A DNA stretch of 64,000 nucleotides from Enoplosus armatus (lineage: Eukaryota > Chordata > Actinopteri > Centrarchiformes > Enoplosidae), in the NCBI RefSeq assembly GCF_043641665.1, contig NC_092189.1, forward strand, positions 7,209,333 through 7,273,332, given 5' to 3'. Shown piece by piece: positions 36,293 to 48,340 of the stretch. The position numbers and the translations under genes were made by a program. The notes beneath the pieces are model-generated. The model saw nothing but the letters and a program-made list of their open reading frames with translations, was not told where the DNA came from and did no database searches. The stretch's first letter is position 1; the number at the start of each line of letters is the position of its first letter.

Positions 36293-36635
36293 AATTCACA
36301 TATTAAGCCTATTCACAGTACCTGAATTGCACTAGTTGAAGCCAAGAGGTCAAGATAACTTGAAAAAAAAATACAGAAACCCACCGCCACCACCGAAGTG
36401 CTTACAGAAAAATAACATTTTATTTAGAAAATTCAGCAAAGGAGTGTAGGTAGGTTGTGTTGTATAGGTGATATCAAGTGAACTGGCAGTAACATTTTAC
36501 TTCCTCCTCAAAGGAAAGTGGGATAACAAAGTTTTGAGGGCAATTGTAATAAACAAGTTCAAGGAAACAACTTCTTTCTCCCTGTGCCCTCAGTACACAC
36601 AGAGAATACACTGACAATCAGATTTCCTCCCACAG
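36293..36635. other. Non-genic DNA
   Basis: No feature was recognised apart from a short A run near 36363. Confidence 0.55.
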
Positions 36636-36657
36636 ACACACACACACACACACACAC
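36636..36657. repeat. (CA)n microsatellite
   Basis: Eleven CA units. Confidence 0.92.
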
Positions 36658-37600
36658 GTCAAGTTAATGCAGACTGCAATGAGCCCCTCAGAAAAGAAAT
36701 AGTCAGCTCAGTGAGAAGCGATTAGAGCTCCCTTTGGTCGCCATGGTGTTACCGATGATTGATGTGATTAATAAAGCTGTTGTCATGGCGCCCTCTATGC
36801 TTCTGAATGCAGGCCAAAAGACATAGAGGGGGAGAGAGAAAGAGAAATGGGTAGAGATAGAGACTCTAAAGGCACTCATGTATCTAACCACAGTGATTTA
36901 TCTTTTCTCAGCTCTGGGACAAACTGCACTCATCAGATTATTATTTTACACACCACATCACCTCCTCTAACAGCACTAAGATATAGTTGTCTTCCCAGTG
37001 AAGCCGAGGTACAGCACCACCACTGCTGATTCTGTGAAATCAAGTCAGGCCAATTTGGCTGATCAATTTATTCATTGGATATTTACTCAAGTAATTAATT
37101 TAGAGTGCCATAGCCTTCAGGTATGAGAATTTCCCAGGACAACGAATCAACGGCCCTCCCTTTTTTTTCTACATAATTTCTGAGAAGCCAGACCGTTCAG
37201 AAAAACCTCACTTCAAGATTAAGTAATGCTTCACTTTGGTTTCCACTAATGCATGTCTGAGTGCAAGAAATAGGGTAATGGGTTTGGTCTGGATTCCTGT
37301 TAAGGCACGCTCTAATTATCAGTGAATACATGCAGTGGGTTTTCACTGCTTTTCTCTCTTGCCCTGTACCCAGCTCCACTGAATTTCTCTATTCTGTTGC
37401 ACTCCGGTTGGAGTGGTGCGGCAATAGAGAGCCAAAGTCTTGACGTCACCTTGGGGCCCACCACGGCTCCTCTAGCTTCTGTAAATCAATGCAATCCCTC
37501 ATTCCAAAATTCTTTTAGCTGTCTTTCTGTTCCTTAGGTTTACTTTCTATATTCTAATGTCAATGAGCGTCTACTACACTTGCTATAAGAGGTTGAAACC
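36658..37600. other. Non-genic DNA
   Basis: No gene was recognised. Complex AT-rich unique DNA. Confidence 0.55.
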
Positions 37601-38060
37601 TCTGTGATTTTACAAAAGTTAAACCTGCCCTTGGGGACAGCGCGACAGCTGTAAACACAACTTTGACACGTACACCTTACAGAGTTTATATAGCAAACAT
37701 GTTTACACATTCAGCAAATACAGAGAAACATTAACATTCATTTGGAGTCGTGTCTCCGGCCTAGTTAATATTCACACTACTTTTAGCTCTGTTTTGGTCT
37801 CCATTAACTCTTGAGGCAAATATCTGGCTTTTTAGCTGCTAAATGCTCCACTTTGGTCACCAGCTAGGAGCTCAATCTTCCTGCTTTTTGGTGCTGGGCA
37901 GGCAGCTAAAGTGGCTTTGTCAAAACGTTTTAACTGAAAACAGCTGCCTGCTGAAGCTGAAAATAATACTGATGAGAGCCATACAAAGTTGCCCGTTGTA
38001 AAGCCAAAACAATAAGTCGTTTAAATGCACCGTAGAGCTGAGGGACTACAGAGTGGGCAA
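37601..38060 (+). repeat. Large dispersed repeat, class unresolved
   Basis: Segments GGAGTCGTGTCTCCGGCCTA, TTTAGCTGCTAAATGCTCCA, AACTGAAAACAGCTGCCTGC and TTAAATGCACCGTAGAGCTG, in this order, match a repeat I recall from many teleost genomic sequences. There is only one copy in this window, so the call rests on memory. It is non-coding here. Confidence 0.5.
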
Positions 38061-39873
38061 CAGCCTAAATCATTACCTGATGCCTTTCATGTTACACATA
38101 TAAAAGTATTGATCATAGCAAAGATTAATTTGTTAGCATTCAAAAAACTAGAACTCCTATAAAAATGTCCTACGGCAGCAGCTCGCATACTTACATCCTC
38201 GTAACTTAGTTTCTTCTATATCCATGATATCCACCAGTGCTCTATTCTACTGTCATTTTCCAACTTTTTAGTTGTAGTCTATGGGGAAAATGGTGCTCAT
38301 TAAAGACTGCTTTAGATTGAAATTAAATAAATGTTAAAATATTTTTTTATATACAGCCCTTATCTAGATGTATGGAGCTGTATGGTGCTTCTAGAAAAGG
38401 ACCAGGAAGTTCTCTCTCTACAGATTAATCTTTCTCACACCTCTGCACTAGTTTACTTGAGATTATTGACTGGGAAACTGAACTCCTTCTGCACTCTAAT
38501 ACCTTTTTTTTTTGGTTTTTGCTGTAATTGTTGTATAATAGAGTAAAATATACCATCCTTTAATCAAGAAAAAAAAACAAGTCTGAAAGCAAATAGAAAG
38601 TCTTACTTCACTGAGCATGACGAAATGGAAGAGGTTTTCAATTTGCTTTGTATGTTCTTTGACATTTCAAAAACCGGGCACCCTTTATTTTTTTGTCACA
38701 AACATTTTAAAAGGCTGAGAAGGCCTAATCCTGTTTTCAAGCATCTTACCGTTGAATGGAATAACACTTTGGTTTGATCGATATGAGTTTGCCTTCATGT
38801 CTCAACAGCACAGAGCCGAGGGAGATAACGTCATTATGCTTCATAAATGCCGGCATGCAGTGTAATTAAGAAGGAAATTACCCAGAGGTCAGCTCACACC
38901 TGGTGGAGCTGAATAGCTGAGATAACGATGGGATTGTTTAGCTTTGATCTCAGCTTCCTGTTCAACATGCTCCCTGTGTGATTGAGGGGGGGGCGCGACA
39001 CTGAGGCCCTGTTTATACCAGAGAACACTGGTCCATAGAGGCAGAGGAGGTTGCTATTTTTGAGAGGCATTAGGGAGATCAAAATATTAAAAAGAGTAAT
39101 TATCCATTATCAAATAGTATCAGTATCGTTTTTAGAATAACTTTTCTCTCTTCTTTGGAAAACATCCATTATTGAAATTGTAATTAAAATGCATCGACAG
39201 CGACAGGCAAGAGGGGAAAGGGCAGTCTGTGTGAAGTAGTGGTGGGGGCAGAGGAGGACAGGCTCCTGCAGGATCTCTTATATCAATTTAACATACTTCT
39301 TTTTCATTCATGCTAATCTGTCATTGGCCGAAACACGTCAAATGATGCTCCAACGGAGGACGTCCTCCCTTATCAATCAATCTGCCACACATGGCGCACT
39401 AGCCAATTCCTCTGTGAACTAGCATAGCCCTTGTGGTGCTTTAGCCACTGAGTTATAGCTTAAAGTTATGGCATTTTAGTATTTCACTAATGATAGAGGC
39501 GAATGAGAATATTGTTGTGTAATATGAGTATGTGTTTACATTGAAATAGGAATGATTTAGCTGATTTTCATGGGTTATGAAACTAGCTGATTCCGTGCAT
39601 TGCTGTGCTGTTGGTGTGCAAGGTGTCAGTATTGTGACAAGGACATTTATATTCACATAGCCATACTTACATCAATCAAATGTAGTGAGCATTTAATGTT
39701 TAAACTGTAAGTGGTTTTCATAATCATCTACAACTCAAATGGTTTCACAATTATTTAATATTTATTTCATTTAATAGCTTTGTTTTCACTTTACAATTAC
39801 AATGTTGACATTTCATATGCACTGGGTTGGTCTTCCTTCTGTCCTCCCCAATTGTTTGAGTCACCAGCCGCCA
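38061..39873. other. Non-genic DNA with candidate conserved islands
   Basis: No gene was recognised. The stretch 38805-38935 is complex, carries ATAACGTCATTATGCTTCAT and GTAATTAAGAAGGAAATTAC, and resembles vertebrate conserved non-coding elements. A lone GGCCCTGTTTATACC at 39006-39020 resembles the end of the element at 39874-40158. An 8-G run with CpGs lies near 38986-38997. Confidence 0.5.
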
Positions 39874-40158
39874 CTGGTTCACACCTGGCATTAGAATGCG
39901 TCTCCACATGCGTCTCGAGTGACCATTTGTGATCGGATCTCACTTCCCCGCTCTATATGCAAATAAACACGTACATCATTTTCATTTGCAAAGACCAAAT
40001 GAGTTGTTGTTCTTAATTGGTGTTTTTTTGTGGTCTGAGCGATCGGATCTCAATGCGTCCTCAATGTGTCTTGGGTGCATTCACACCTGTACTTGTGAGC
40101 CGTGCCCTTGTGATCGGATCACCCAAGACCTATGTTAATGCGAGGTGTAAACAGGGCC
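39874..40158. mobile_element. Palindromic MITE-like element
   Basis: The left end GGTTCACACCTGGCATTAGA then ATGCGTCT is inverted relative to the right end, whose complement reads CCTGTTTACACCTCGCATTA then ACATAGGTCT. Internal copies of GTGATCGGATC (39929, 40110), GAGCGATCGGATCTCA and TTCACACCTG give a nested palindromic structure. It is about 285 bp and has no coding capacity. I recall this family as common in teleosts. Confidence 0.75.
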
Positions 40159-41485
40159 TGAGGGGAGCAAACGATCGTTCTGGTTTTGGTTCAGGCTGAG
40201 AGTTGCTTTTTGGATTCACTGAACCAAGTTAATTTCCCTATAGTTTATCTGTCACTCCATGGCTCATCAGTAATCGCTCTGTAGACAATGGTTTATTTTG
40301 ATCACAGCTGAGAGACTTCACTTTGCCTTTATCCATTATACCTTGTCTATTGAACATGTCCTCTCCAATTCATTAGGGTTTCTTTTTTGTGTTTTGTAGT
40401 GTAGAAATGGAGAAAGCCTTTTCTAATGCATGGACAAATTCATCTGAAACCACATTGGAGATGACTGTAAGATGACTTGCTGGGCTGGGAAATGAACAAA
40501 GCTGTTCTGTTGTATAGCTATAGACAGTGGGTGGAGATGATGCGTCTTCCTCTCGCCTACCAACAGAATCAAATGACAGATATCCTCTACAATGTGCAAC
40601 AACATGGAAAAACCCAACAAGATGTTGGAATATTAACTCTGCACAGTTTACTGAATCCATTTGCTGGATTATGAACTCAAATTACATTGATGGTAGTCTT
40701 TCTGTGAATGTTCTGTGATATTAGATGTTTTTATTGTATTACCATGGCAATGATAGCTCACCGTGGATCTCTAGGAGGACAGAAATATTGTAGTTGTTGC
40801 GGTTGTGACTCAAACCAAATCAGACATAGCCCTGGGGGAGGGATTGGGAGGCCTGAGGTCCACCTGGCTGTGAATGTAGGCCACTGGGTGAGAAGGAGGG
40901 TTATTCTCAGAGTGCTCCCCTCCTCCCCGTGCTAGGAAGTAGTCCTAACCGTTGGCGATTATTACAGGCGGCATGATAGGCTCTGCTCCTCTGCTCTGAC
41001 ATGTTAATATTACATGAAACTGTTAGGGATGACAATGAGCCTGGGGCGAGAGGGAGACATTGAGAATTTCTTTTTTCCCTCTGCAAGATTCACCTATTTC
41101 TTTTGTGACCCTCCATCCCAGATAACTCATGGCCTCATTATCCAAATATGGGAAAGCACAGAGTAGCATACAATTAACTTGATTTTGGTCTATTTATTTC
41201 ATATCCTGTTTTGCTGCAATACACAGATTATTTTAGAGAGACAGTTGTAGAGTACGCTTTTCTGTACACAGTGTTCTTCAAGTGTTTCTACGAGATATAC
41301 AGTGCGTCCTGAGACAACATTTAAGCCAGACGCCATTTTGCAGATTGAGCATCCCTATTCTTACAAATGGCGGAGGAGGCAGAAGAATGACATCATCTGT
41401 CTTCTTTTTTGCTCCTTAAGAGGAAATGAGTGATCATTTGTCACAAAAAGAGGTTTCCCAAGACTTCTTTATTGTCAGTCTAAAG
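40159..41485. other. Non-genic DNA
   Basis: No gene was recognised. Overlapping 60-95-codon frames at 40373-40935 occur on both strands and have no domain signal. Confidence 0.5.
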
Positions 41486-41560
41486 CAGAGGTTTTCAAAC
41501 TGTGAAGGCGAGTTGCCGAGGGAGGCGGGCGCCGAGTCAGAGACATGAGGCAAAGACGCA
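41486..41560 (+). mobile_element. hAT-type transposon terminus
   Basis: CAGAGGTTTTCAAACTGTG at 41486-41504 is a classic hAT-class terminal sequence, followed by the GC-rich subterminal DNA typical of such elements. The other end and the 8-bp target duplication were not found nearby. Confidence 0.5.
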
Positions 41561-44088
41561 ACGTGAGGTGAAAAGGACAGCTGTAGTCATTGTAGTTTGG
41601 CCCGCTGACCAATGCTGTCAGCAGTGACACACAGCTCATGGAGGCAATTATGGTACTTTTAAACCCTTAGTTCCCAATTTCTGAAATTTGCATCAAAAAC
41701 CGTACTCCTCAGAGTCAGTGCTCCGTCAATTCTGAACACAAACATGACATTTAACATATATACAGATTCAGTGTGATGTACACTTTCCGAGGATATCATT
41801 ATCTCTGATGTCTATCGCTAATAAACATCAATAAATCCACTTAAAAATCATAGAAAAAAGAGACTGTCATCACGTTTTTAAATTTCTTCAGTGTCAAAGT
41901 AATCCAGTGATAGTTGTCTACACATCCACGAGTACAGTGCAAACAGGAAGGGCTAATAGCTAATTTGACATATTTTCACTGGTTAAAATTTGTCTCGATT
42001 TTGTCTGAATACTCAGAAAAATCATATAATTTCAAACCCACTTATGATCAATTCATGTTTGCCCAATATTCCATAGAGTCTACAACACCCAACTGTTGCA
42101 TTAACATGTGTCTTCCTGTGTTTCTTTATCCTCTGTATCCTCTCCTACTTATACGACATTCAGCATTTCTTACTTTCAAACCACCGCTCTCTCTCTCTCG
42201 TCGCCTGCATAATCTCCCCCATCTACGCCACCTTCCCCCCTTTCCCCTCAGTTTCTCGATTCATCCCCCCAAGGACACATCCACCAGGTCATTATCTTCT
42301 TCCTGCTGGCATACATTTGAAGCATCTTTATATACAAACAACACACAAACATAAACACCTAAATGCACTCTTGCTTGTCCGAGGGTATGCGTTTCATGGA
42401 GTCAAGCGGAACTAAATTGATGGTCATTTCTCTCTCAAAAGCCCATGCGTGTGCTTCTTTCACAGAATTGCAAATGCAGACACGTGCATGCGTGTGTTCA
42501 CAAACTAATTCACATCTGTTTTTCCCCATGCCGTTCACCTGAGAGGGCCTGTGCCTCCGAGGCAGGCCCACAAAGCCCAATGACAGTTGGATGGGTGAAC
42601 AGAAGGCATCAGGGAGGTGGCTTATGACAGCAACAAAAAAGCACTAGTGTTTAGTGAAGGAGGTAGTATCATACATTAGGCTGCTGCTGCATCGGCCTGC
42701 CACTGAGCTGAGGTAACCATGGCAACAGGCTGCTGGGAGACAGTGGAGCGAGAGTCAGCAGGCTGGAGTCAGTGGGCCTTCAGCTTTTGAACACCAAGAG
42801 AGATTAGCTCAGAGCAAAACCCTAAACCTCACACTACACGCAGCTCGATGATGGCTATTGATGTCGGAGGAAGTCGAAAGTAAGAGCAGTGGGGATACAC
42901 AAAGTTTTTTAGGCAAGGATCCAACCAAACAGTTGACATCAAAGCACTCGTGCGAGCGCATCCTCTTAAACCCAACGCTCATGGCAGCATGAAATGTAAA
43001 AATTATGCAGAAAGCGTCGAGCAGCCGAGAGCATGGATAGTACAGGAATGAAGATAAAATATCCTCTGATATGTCAGCAATCAGTGTAAATTACATCATT
43101 GTGAGCAGTGTGAGCACTGGATCAATCCCAGAGATTAATTACACTGTTAGGAGATGTGAAACTCAATGCCATGATGTCTGTAGCAGATTGCCATGGCAAT
43201 AGAAAACAATGAGCGCATGGGAGATAAAAGGATGAGAGTGATGCTTACATAACAAACCAAGGGCAAGATGTGAGGAGGCTCGATGAGCTACAGAGAGAAA
43301 AGGCAACAAGAGTGAGAGGGCTGGAGGAACAAGGAGAAATAAATCAATAAGAAGAAATCTAGACAGGAGGTAGGAGAAAGAGAGGAGATGAAGACAGATG
43401 TCGGAAATGTACAGAAGTAAAAACAAGCCAGAGACCGATTGATATCTAATCCTTCAGAGAGCTTTTAGCCTAGCTTAAGAGGTCAGGGATGCGCTAAAAT
43501 ATTATGAGATCTTTAGAACAGAAACACAAGGCAGCGTGGACAGGGTGTTGTGGTGGTAAATACTGTAGAAGAGATTATTTACTGAAGAACCGTGTCATGA
43601 AATAAACATGAGGAATCATCAGAGGGGTTCTCTTTACTCTCCTCCTAAATCCACCTACTCAAGTAGGACGTGACACTGTGTCCCCTCTCTTCCCGTCTCG
43701 GTCTCTCTCTCACTTTATGCAATTTGTGTATCCTCCAGGGATGAAGCTAAGGCTATGCCCACACTAATGGTGGTAAATCTGACAACACTGTTTACATGTA
43801 CAAAGTTTTCCAGCCACACTGCATTTTAAGGTCATTTTCTGGAAGTAGCCTTCGATGCTAAAACTAGTATCTGGTATCACTCTTCATTCTTGTGGTCCCA
43901 CCTTTTAGCAAGGAGGCATGGCAAGAGTTTGTAATGCAGTGTGACGCCTTACTCCTCATGTGCTTTTCTATGCTAACACTTCAAACGCTCACCTTGTTGA
44001 AGTTCATTTGATCTCTCGCAGGCGTTGAGAATTCAAGGAGTCATATTACCATTTTGCTGGTGTAATAGATGTGAGAGCAGTAACACAG
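41561..44088. other. Non-genic DNA
   Basis: A pyrimidine-rich tract occupies about 42115-42260. A complex, conserved-looking island lies at 42985-43155, with GTAAAAATTATGCAGAAAGC and AGATTAATTACACTGTTAGG. The stretch at 43745-43870 (GCCCACACTAATGG) may be a DNA-transposon end but was not resolved. No gene was recognised. Confidence 0.5.
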
Positions 44089-44450
44089 TTTTAGCCACGG
44101 TCAGTTGGTCCTCGACTTTGGACTGAAATATCTCAACGACTATTGGATGGATTGCCATTAAATTTTGTGCAGACATTCATGACCCCCAGAGGATGAACTC
44201 TGATGTTGGTGATGCCCTGACATTCACTCTTGTGCCACCATCACTTTTCACCTGTCCAGTACTTTGGTTCATGACCAAATACCTGCAAAACTAATGACAT
44301 TTCCATCAACATCAGCTGCACTTTGTGTTTAGTGCTAATTAACAAAAGTTAGCATGCTTACACGCTAAAATAAGATAAGATTCACATTAGTATACTGATG
44401 TTAGCATTTAGTTCAAAGCCCCACTATGCCTAAGTACAGCCTAAACAAGA
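44089..44450 (-). mobile_element. GCTAACATG-family element, copy 5 (inverted)
   Basis: It reads on the minus strand. On the plus strand, GACTGAAATATCTCAACGAC, TATTGGATGGATTGCCATTA, TTTGTGTTTAGTGCTAATTA and AAAGTTAGCATGCTTACACG are complements of family blocks seen in copies 1 and 2, in reversed order. It keeps the 3' block missing from copy 3. Confidence 0.8.
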
Positions 44451-44784
44451 GCTTCTTACATGGTGGTGCATCTCTTGAAATGAGTGTTTTGTGTATCTCA
44501 AACCACTCTTTGGATTGAGATTTAGATTTGTATCAAATATCAACGGTCTACTGGTCATCACAGTTCGTGAACTATTAGTTCTGGGATCAGTGTCCTGTAG
44601 CAGCTTCTACAACTTTTGGTTCGTGGGAAGATGGAATAGTGGCTGCCAAGGACAATTAAATTAGAGACAATAAAGAGAAAATATAAAGACAATTCTATCA
44701 CTCCTTTGAGCCATTAATATGATTTTTTATTTCTTACCAATCATACTTTTTCTGTTATGTCTGCTGCACGGGAGAGGGAATGAG

Positions 44785-44786
<2 letters not shown>
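44451..44786. other. Non-genic DNA
   Basis: No feature was recognised. Confidence 0.55.
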
Positions 44787-44819
<33 letters not shown>

Positions 44820-44840
44820 GGGGGGGTGGGGGGGGGGGGG
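44787..44840. repeat. (GT)15 joined to G11-T-G13
   Basis: About 15 GT units (44787-44816) run directly into a G-run that is broken once by T at 44827. The last G is at 44840. Confidence 0.95.
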
Positions 44841-45122
44841 TTCTATGTTGAACTTTTTGGTTGCAGTTGAAAGGGGCTGAACTGTGGTAGAACACCATAG
44901 TTAAAAATAAATGTGCTCTGATCTAACTTGCAGTCTGTGGCATATAAATTGTGTGTGCTCCAGCAGCTAATCTGCTCAGATCATTTGTTATAGATGACAG
45001 GTGGTGTGGCATTTTACAAAAAAACAAATGGCTGCAGATAGCCGTGCAGTGTGCGTCCACCCAACGAATGAGGAATGGCTTTGATTATAGCAAACATGTG
45101 GCAACATGAACACGCACACCTG
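44841..45122. other. Non-genic DNA
   Basis: No feature was recognised. Confidence 0.55.
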
Positions 45123-45147
45123 CACACACACACACACACACACACAC
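45123..45147. repeat. (CA)n microsatellite
   Basis: Twelve CA units. On the complementary strand this codes only a Cys-Val run. Confidence 0.94.
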
Positions 45148-47974
45148 TGAGTGCCTTTGAGGATCACTCCAACGGGGATGCCAGAGGCCTTACCTGCAGG
45201 CATGAGAACTAGAGTGAGGTAGACTGAATCTATAGCCTGGAGCTGTTTTCAACAATCCACCACACACTGATCATACTGATGCTGCCTGCACTTCCCAAGC
45301 TCATACAGTGGGAAAATCATATTTACCACTACGAAAAAATGAAACTATATGTATGATTCAGCTTTTTTGACGAACAGGAGTATAGGATAAGAAGAACGAA
45401 TATAAAGGTTTCAAGACAAAGTGAAACCTAAACCTTACAAAGTATATAAACAACAAGAAAAGATGCCCATATATACATAGACGTCTTTCAACCAAATAAT
45501 TACTTTTGATTTCTTAATTGCTTTCCAAAGTATTGATTATTTATTTCATAATTGGCTTCGCTAATGGCCCTTTTTTTCTCCTCTCGCTCAGTCCAAGTCT
45601 AGCTGAGACATTTTTTAATTGCAAGGTTTTTTGCAAACTCCAGTATAGCCCAGCCCCTAAGGAGCTGTACTTTCCTCTCCCCAAATATCAATCACTTGAA
45701 TGAGATTGTCCCATTAAAAGAGCTTTAATGGGCCTAATCACTGAGGCGGGAGACGAATAGTGAATCAATTAAACAGATTTGTGTAAGAAGAGACACTGAT
45801 GTGACCTCACACTTCATACGTGAAGACTTTTAAGGATGATTGACAGTCTTTTGTTTATCGTAAAAGGTGTGCGGTTAGATTGGATTTCTCAGTCTAATGG
45901 CTAATAAAATGCCAAATATGGACACACTGTAGATATCATAGCCATGTTGTGAGTGCTGCTTTGGTCAAAAGCTGTTTGTAATTACTATTTTACAAACCAA
46001 ACAAGTGCATTAAACTGTCATGTGGTTAAACGAGTGTGAGAAAAACCAACGCTAATGAATGGGGAGAGTGCTCTCGCTCCTTTTTTCTTGTTTCCTGTCA
46101 TAGTTTGCAACTTAAAGCTCTTTGCTGACCCTTACAGTCTTGCTGACTTGCCACTACTAACCTGCCTTACTCATTGCAGTGAGCTGCCACCAGTTGCTAT
46201 GGTAATACACTTGTTAGGATCTGTTCAAACCGGTCAAGACAAAGACAATCTTAATAGCACAGACAATAGCAAAGACAAGGACACATCAGGTGCTGTGTTC
46301 TCTCTATGTTCTGTCCTTCTAGTTCCCCGTTATACCATTAAACAATGACTGGATCATTGCACTTCCCAAAAATAAGGTGTCATGTTTTGTCAGTAAAAAT
46401 AATGATGCAGTTTCAGTACCTACTACAGGACAGAAGATAGTAAATATAAAATTGAATGTCACAAGTGACAGAATGGACTATTACAACCAGCTCTATTATG
46501 ACAAGGCAAGTAACCTAAACAGCAGCTGAATGATGAATGTGCGTGTACAAACTCTTGAAAACTTGCAAGCTTTTGCTGGGGCTTTCAACCACATCACACA
46601 GTCTTCATCAGTGGAAGGAGTTTGCTCAGTTGTAACGAAGATGGATCTGTTGGCACGTGAGCTTCATCCATAACATTTTTTAGGACTTCTCTTCCATGCT
46701 GGATTAAATGTTAAGCATCAAAGTTTGTTCTCGACCTTGAAACAGTGGTTTGACATTACAATCCCAACTCAAGGTCCACTTACTAGCTTCTCCCTGAGCT
46801 TTCAACCCTATCACACATTTTTTGTTTTTCATTTATCAGTTTTCATCAAATGTATTTTTGATGTGTTGTCATTGAGTTAGACTGTAAATGACATAAACTG
46901 AAAGTGTCCTTATGCTGACAAGAATATGTAATTAGAAAATATAACAAATAAAAAATATAGTAAGTATGTAGCAGAGATCACTGGGCTTCCCAGTATGTGT
47001 ATATATGATTGTTTCATTACCATATTGTTGTATTGGGGTCTTTGGCCTGTAATCTGAGTGTTTGAGGGATGTTTAATGCCTTTACTTGATGTGTTACAGT
47101 AAATTGTAATGACTGGCATTTAGCAATAGCTATAAATGTATTCATCAACCACAGTTATTATCATCCGTAACATGTCCACTCTCTGATAAGCTTGAAAATA
47201 AATACATCTTTTAAAGAGGATACAGTGTATCAAGTAAATGTCAGAGTTGGAACTACCAGGTTGTTTCAGTCAAACCACACAATGTCAGGTTTATACAGGT
47301 CACAGGAGATTTTGTGTGTTCATCCACCTCTGCTTCCACCACAGCATGTATTTCTGTCACTTGCCAACACTGTGAATAATTATTTGGGAAAGGCACACCT
47401 CAGTGAAGTAAGAAATCCCTGGTGCTTAAACATTGCATGGCTGTCTGTCTAGACCGACAACTTCACCTGGCTTTGGTCTAGTTTTCTGCTCGGCCATGGG
47501 TGGAAGGGGGAGACAGAAAAACAGGGGGAGTGGAGACAGCTGATGCATATTTCATCAAGGCATTGTGGACACTGCTGGTAGCCTGCTGAGAGAAGGGGAG
47601 GAGGAGAGGTGGACAGTACAGGGGCCTCATATTAGCGCTTTTCTTCTATTCCAGTAATCTTACACGCATGAAAATTACCAGTGAATCAGTTTGCTCCAAT
47701 TCCAGCTCACATTACTGAGGCAGACCTTAGCAATACATCAAACGCACCACTACTATGCTGCATTTGTTGGCAGGCTGGCTGTAAATGTGAGAACCTCACA
47801 CAGCATTATGAATTATACAGCAGTCCTCGAGTCACCAGGTGAGGGTAGTGGAATGTGTGTAAAGCATGTGTATGAGTTAGACAACACAATACAGCACTAT
47901 GCAGCATACTATAATACAATCAGTGTAGGGCAAGTTACTTCAAAAATGTTATCAATTACTCTATATCCTCCATA
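45148..47974. other. Non-genic DNA
   Basis: No gene was recognised. GCTTTCAACC..ATCACACA occurs twice in the same orientation at about 46580 and 46799, hinting at an old repeat. Confidence 0.5.
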
Positions 47975-48340
47975 TTTCTAAACCTAACCAAGTAGTTTTG
48001 GTGCCTAAACCTAACCAAACTGCAACCATTTCACAATGTTAACCGCATGTTAACCTGTTATTGTTACCATGACGACAAAGATCTCCTGACTATGACAACA
48101 AAGGTCACCTGACTATTGTTACCATGACTACGAAGGTCACCTGACTTCATCCTTCGCTGTGCGCCAAAAACTCAATAAATGTGAAATGCGGAGCCACTGC
48201 ACATAGAAAACTGACGCTAGAGGGGTACGCAGAGCGTCACAGTTTGAAGCGTAGGGCCACTGACCGAGCTGCCGTATTTAACGAGTTGGGAAAGAGAACA
48301 AGCCCTTCAGGAAATTCCGATATCGAAAAGGTGTGTGGGG
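47975..48340 (+). repeat. Composite dispersed repeat: CTAACC block, 3-copy minisatellite, unique arm
   Basis: Two CCTAAACCTAACCAA-type blocks (about 47980 and 48003) flank AGTAGTTTTGGTG. About 48062-48152 has three units of the type ATGACNACAAAGGTCACCTG, about 28-31 bp each, two of them led by TTGTTACC. They are followed by a CpG-rich arm (48180-48320) with AACGAGTTGGGAAAGAGAAC. I recall this order from teleost dispersed repeats. It is non-coding. Confidence 0.6.

Noticed and set aside
41914..42354. 146-codon plus-strand frame, the longest in the window
   Set aside because: Its second half is a pyrimidine-rich tract giving Ser/Pro/Leu/His runs and the first half is AT-rich. No domain or signal was seen.
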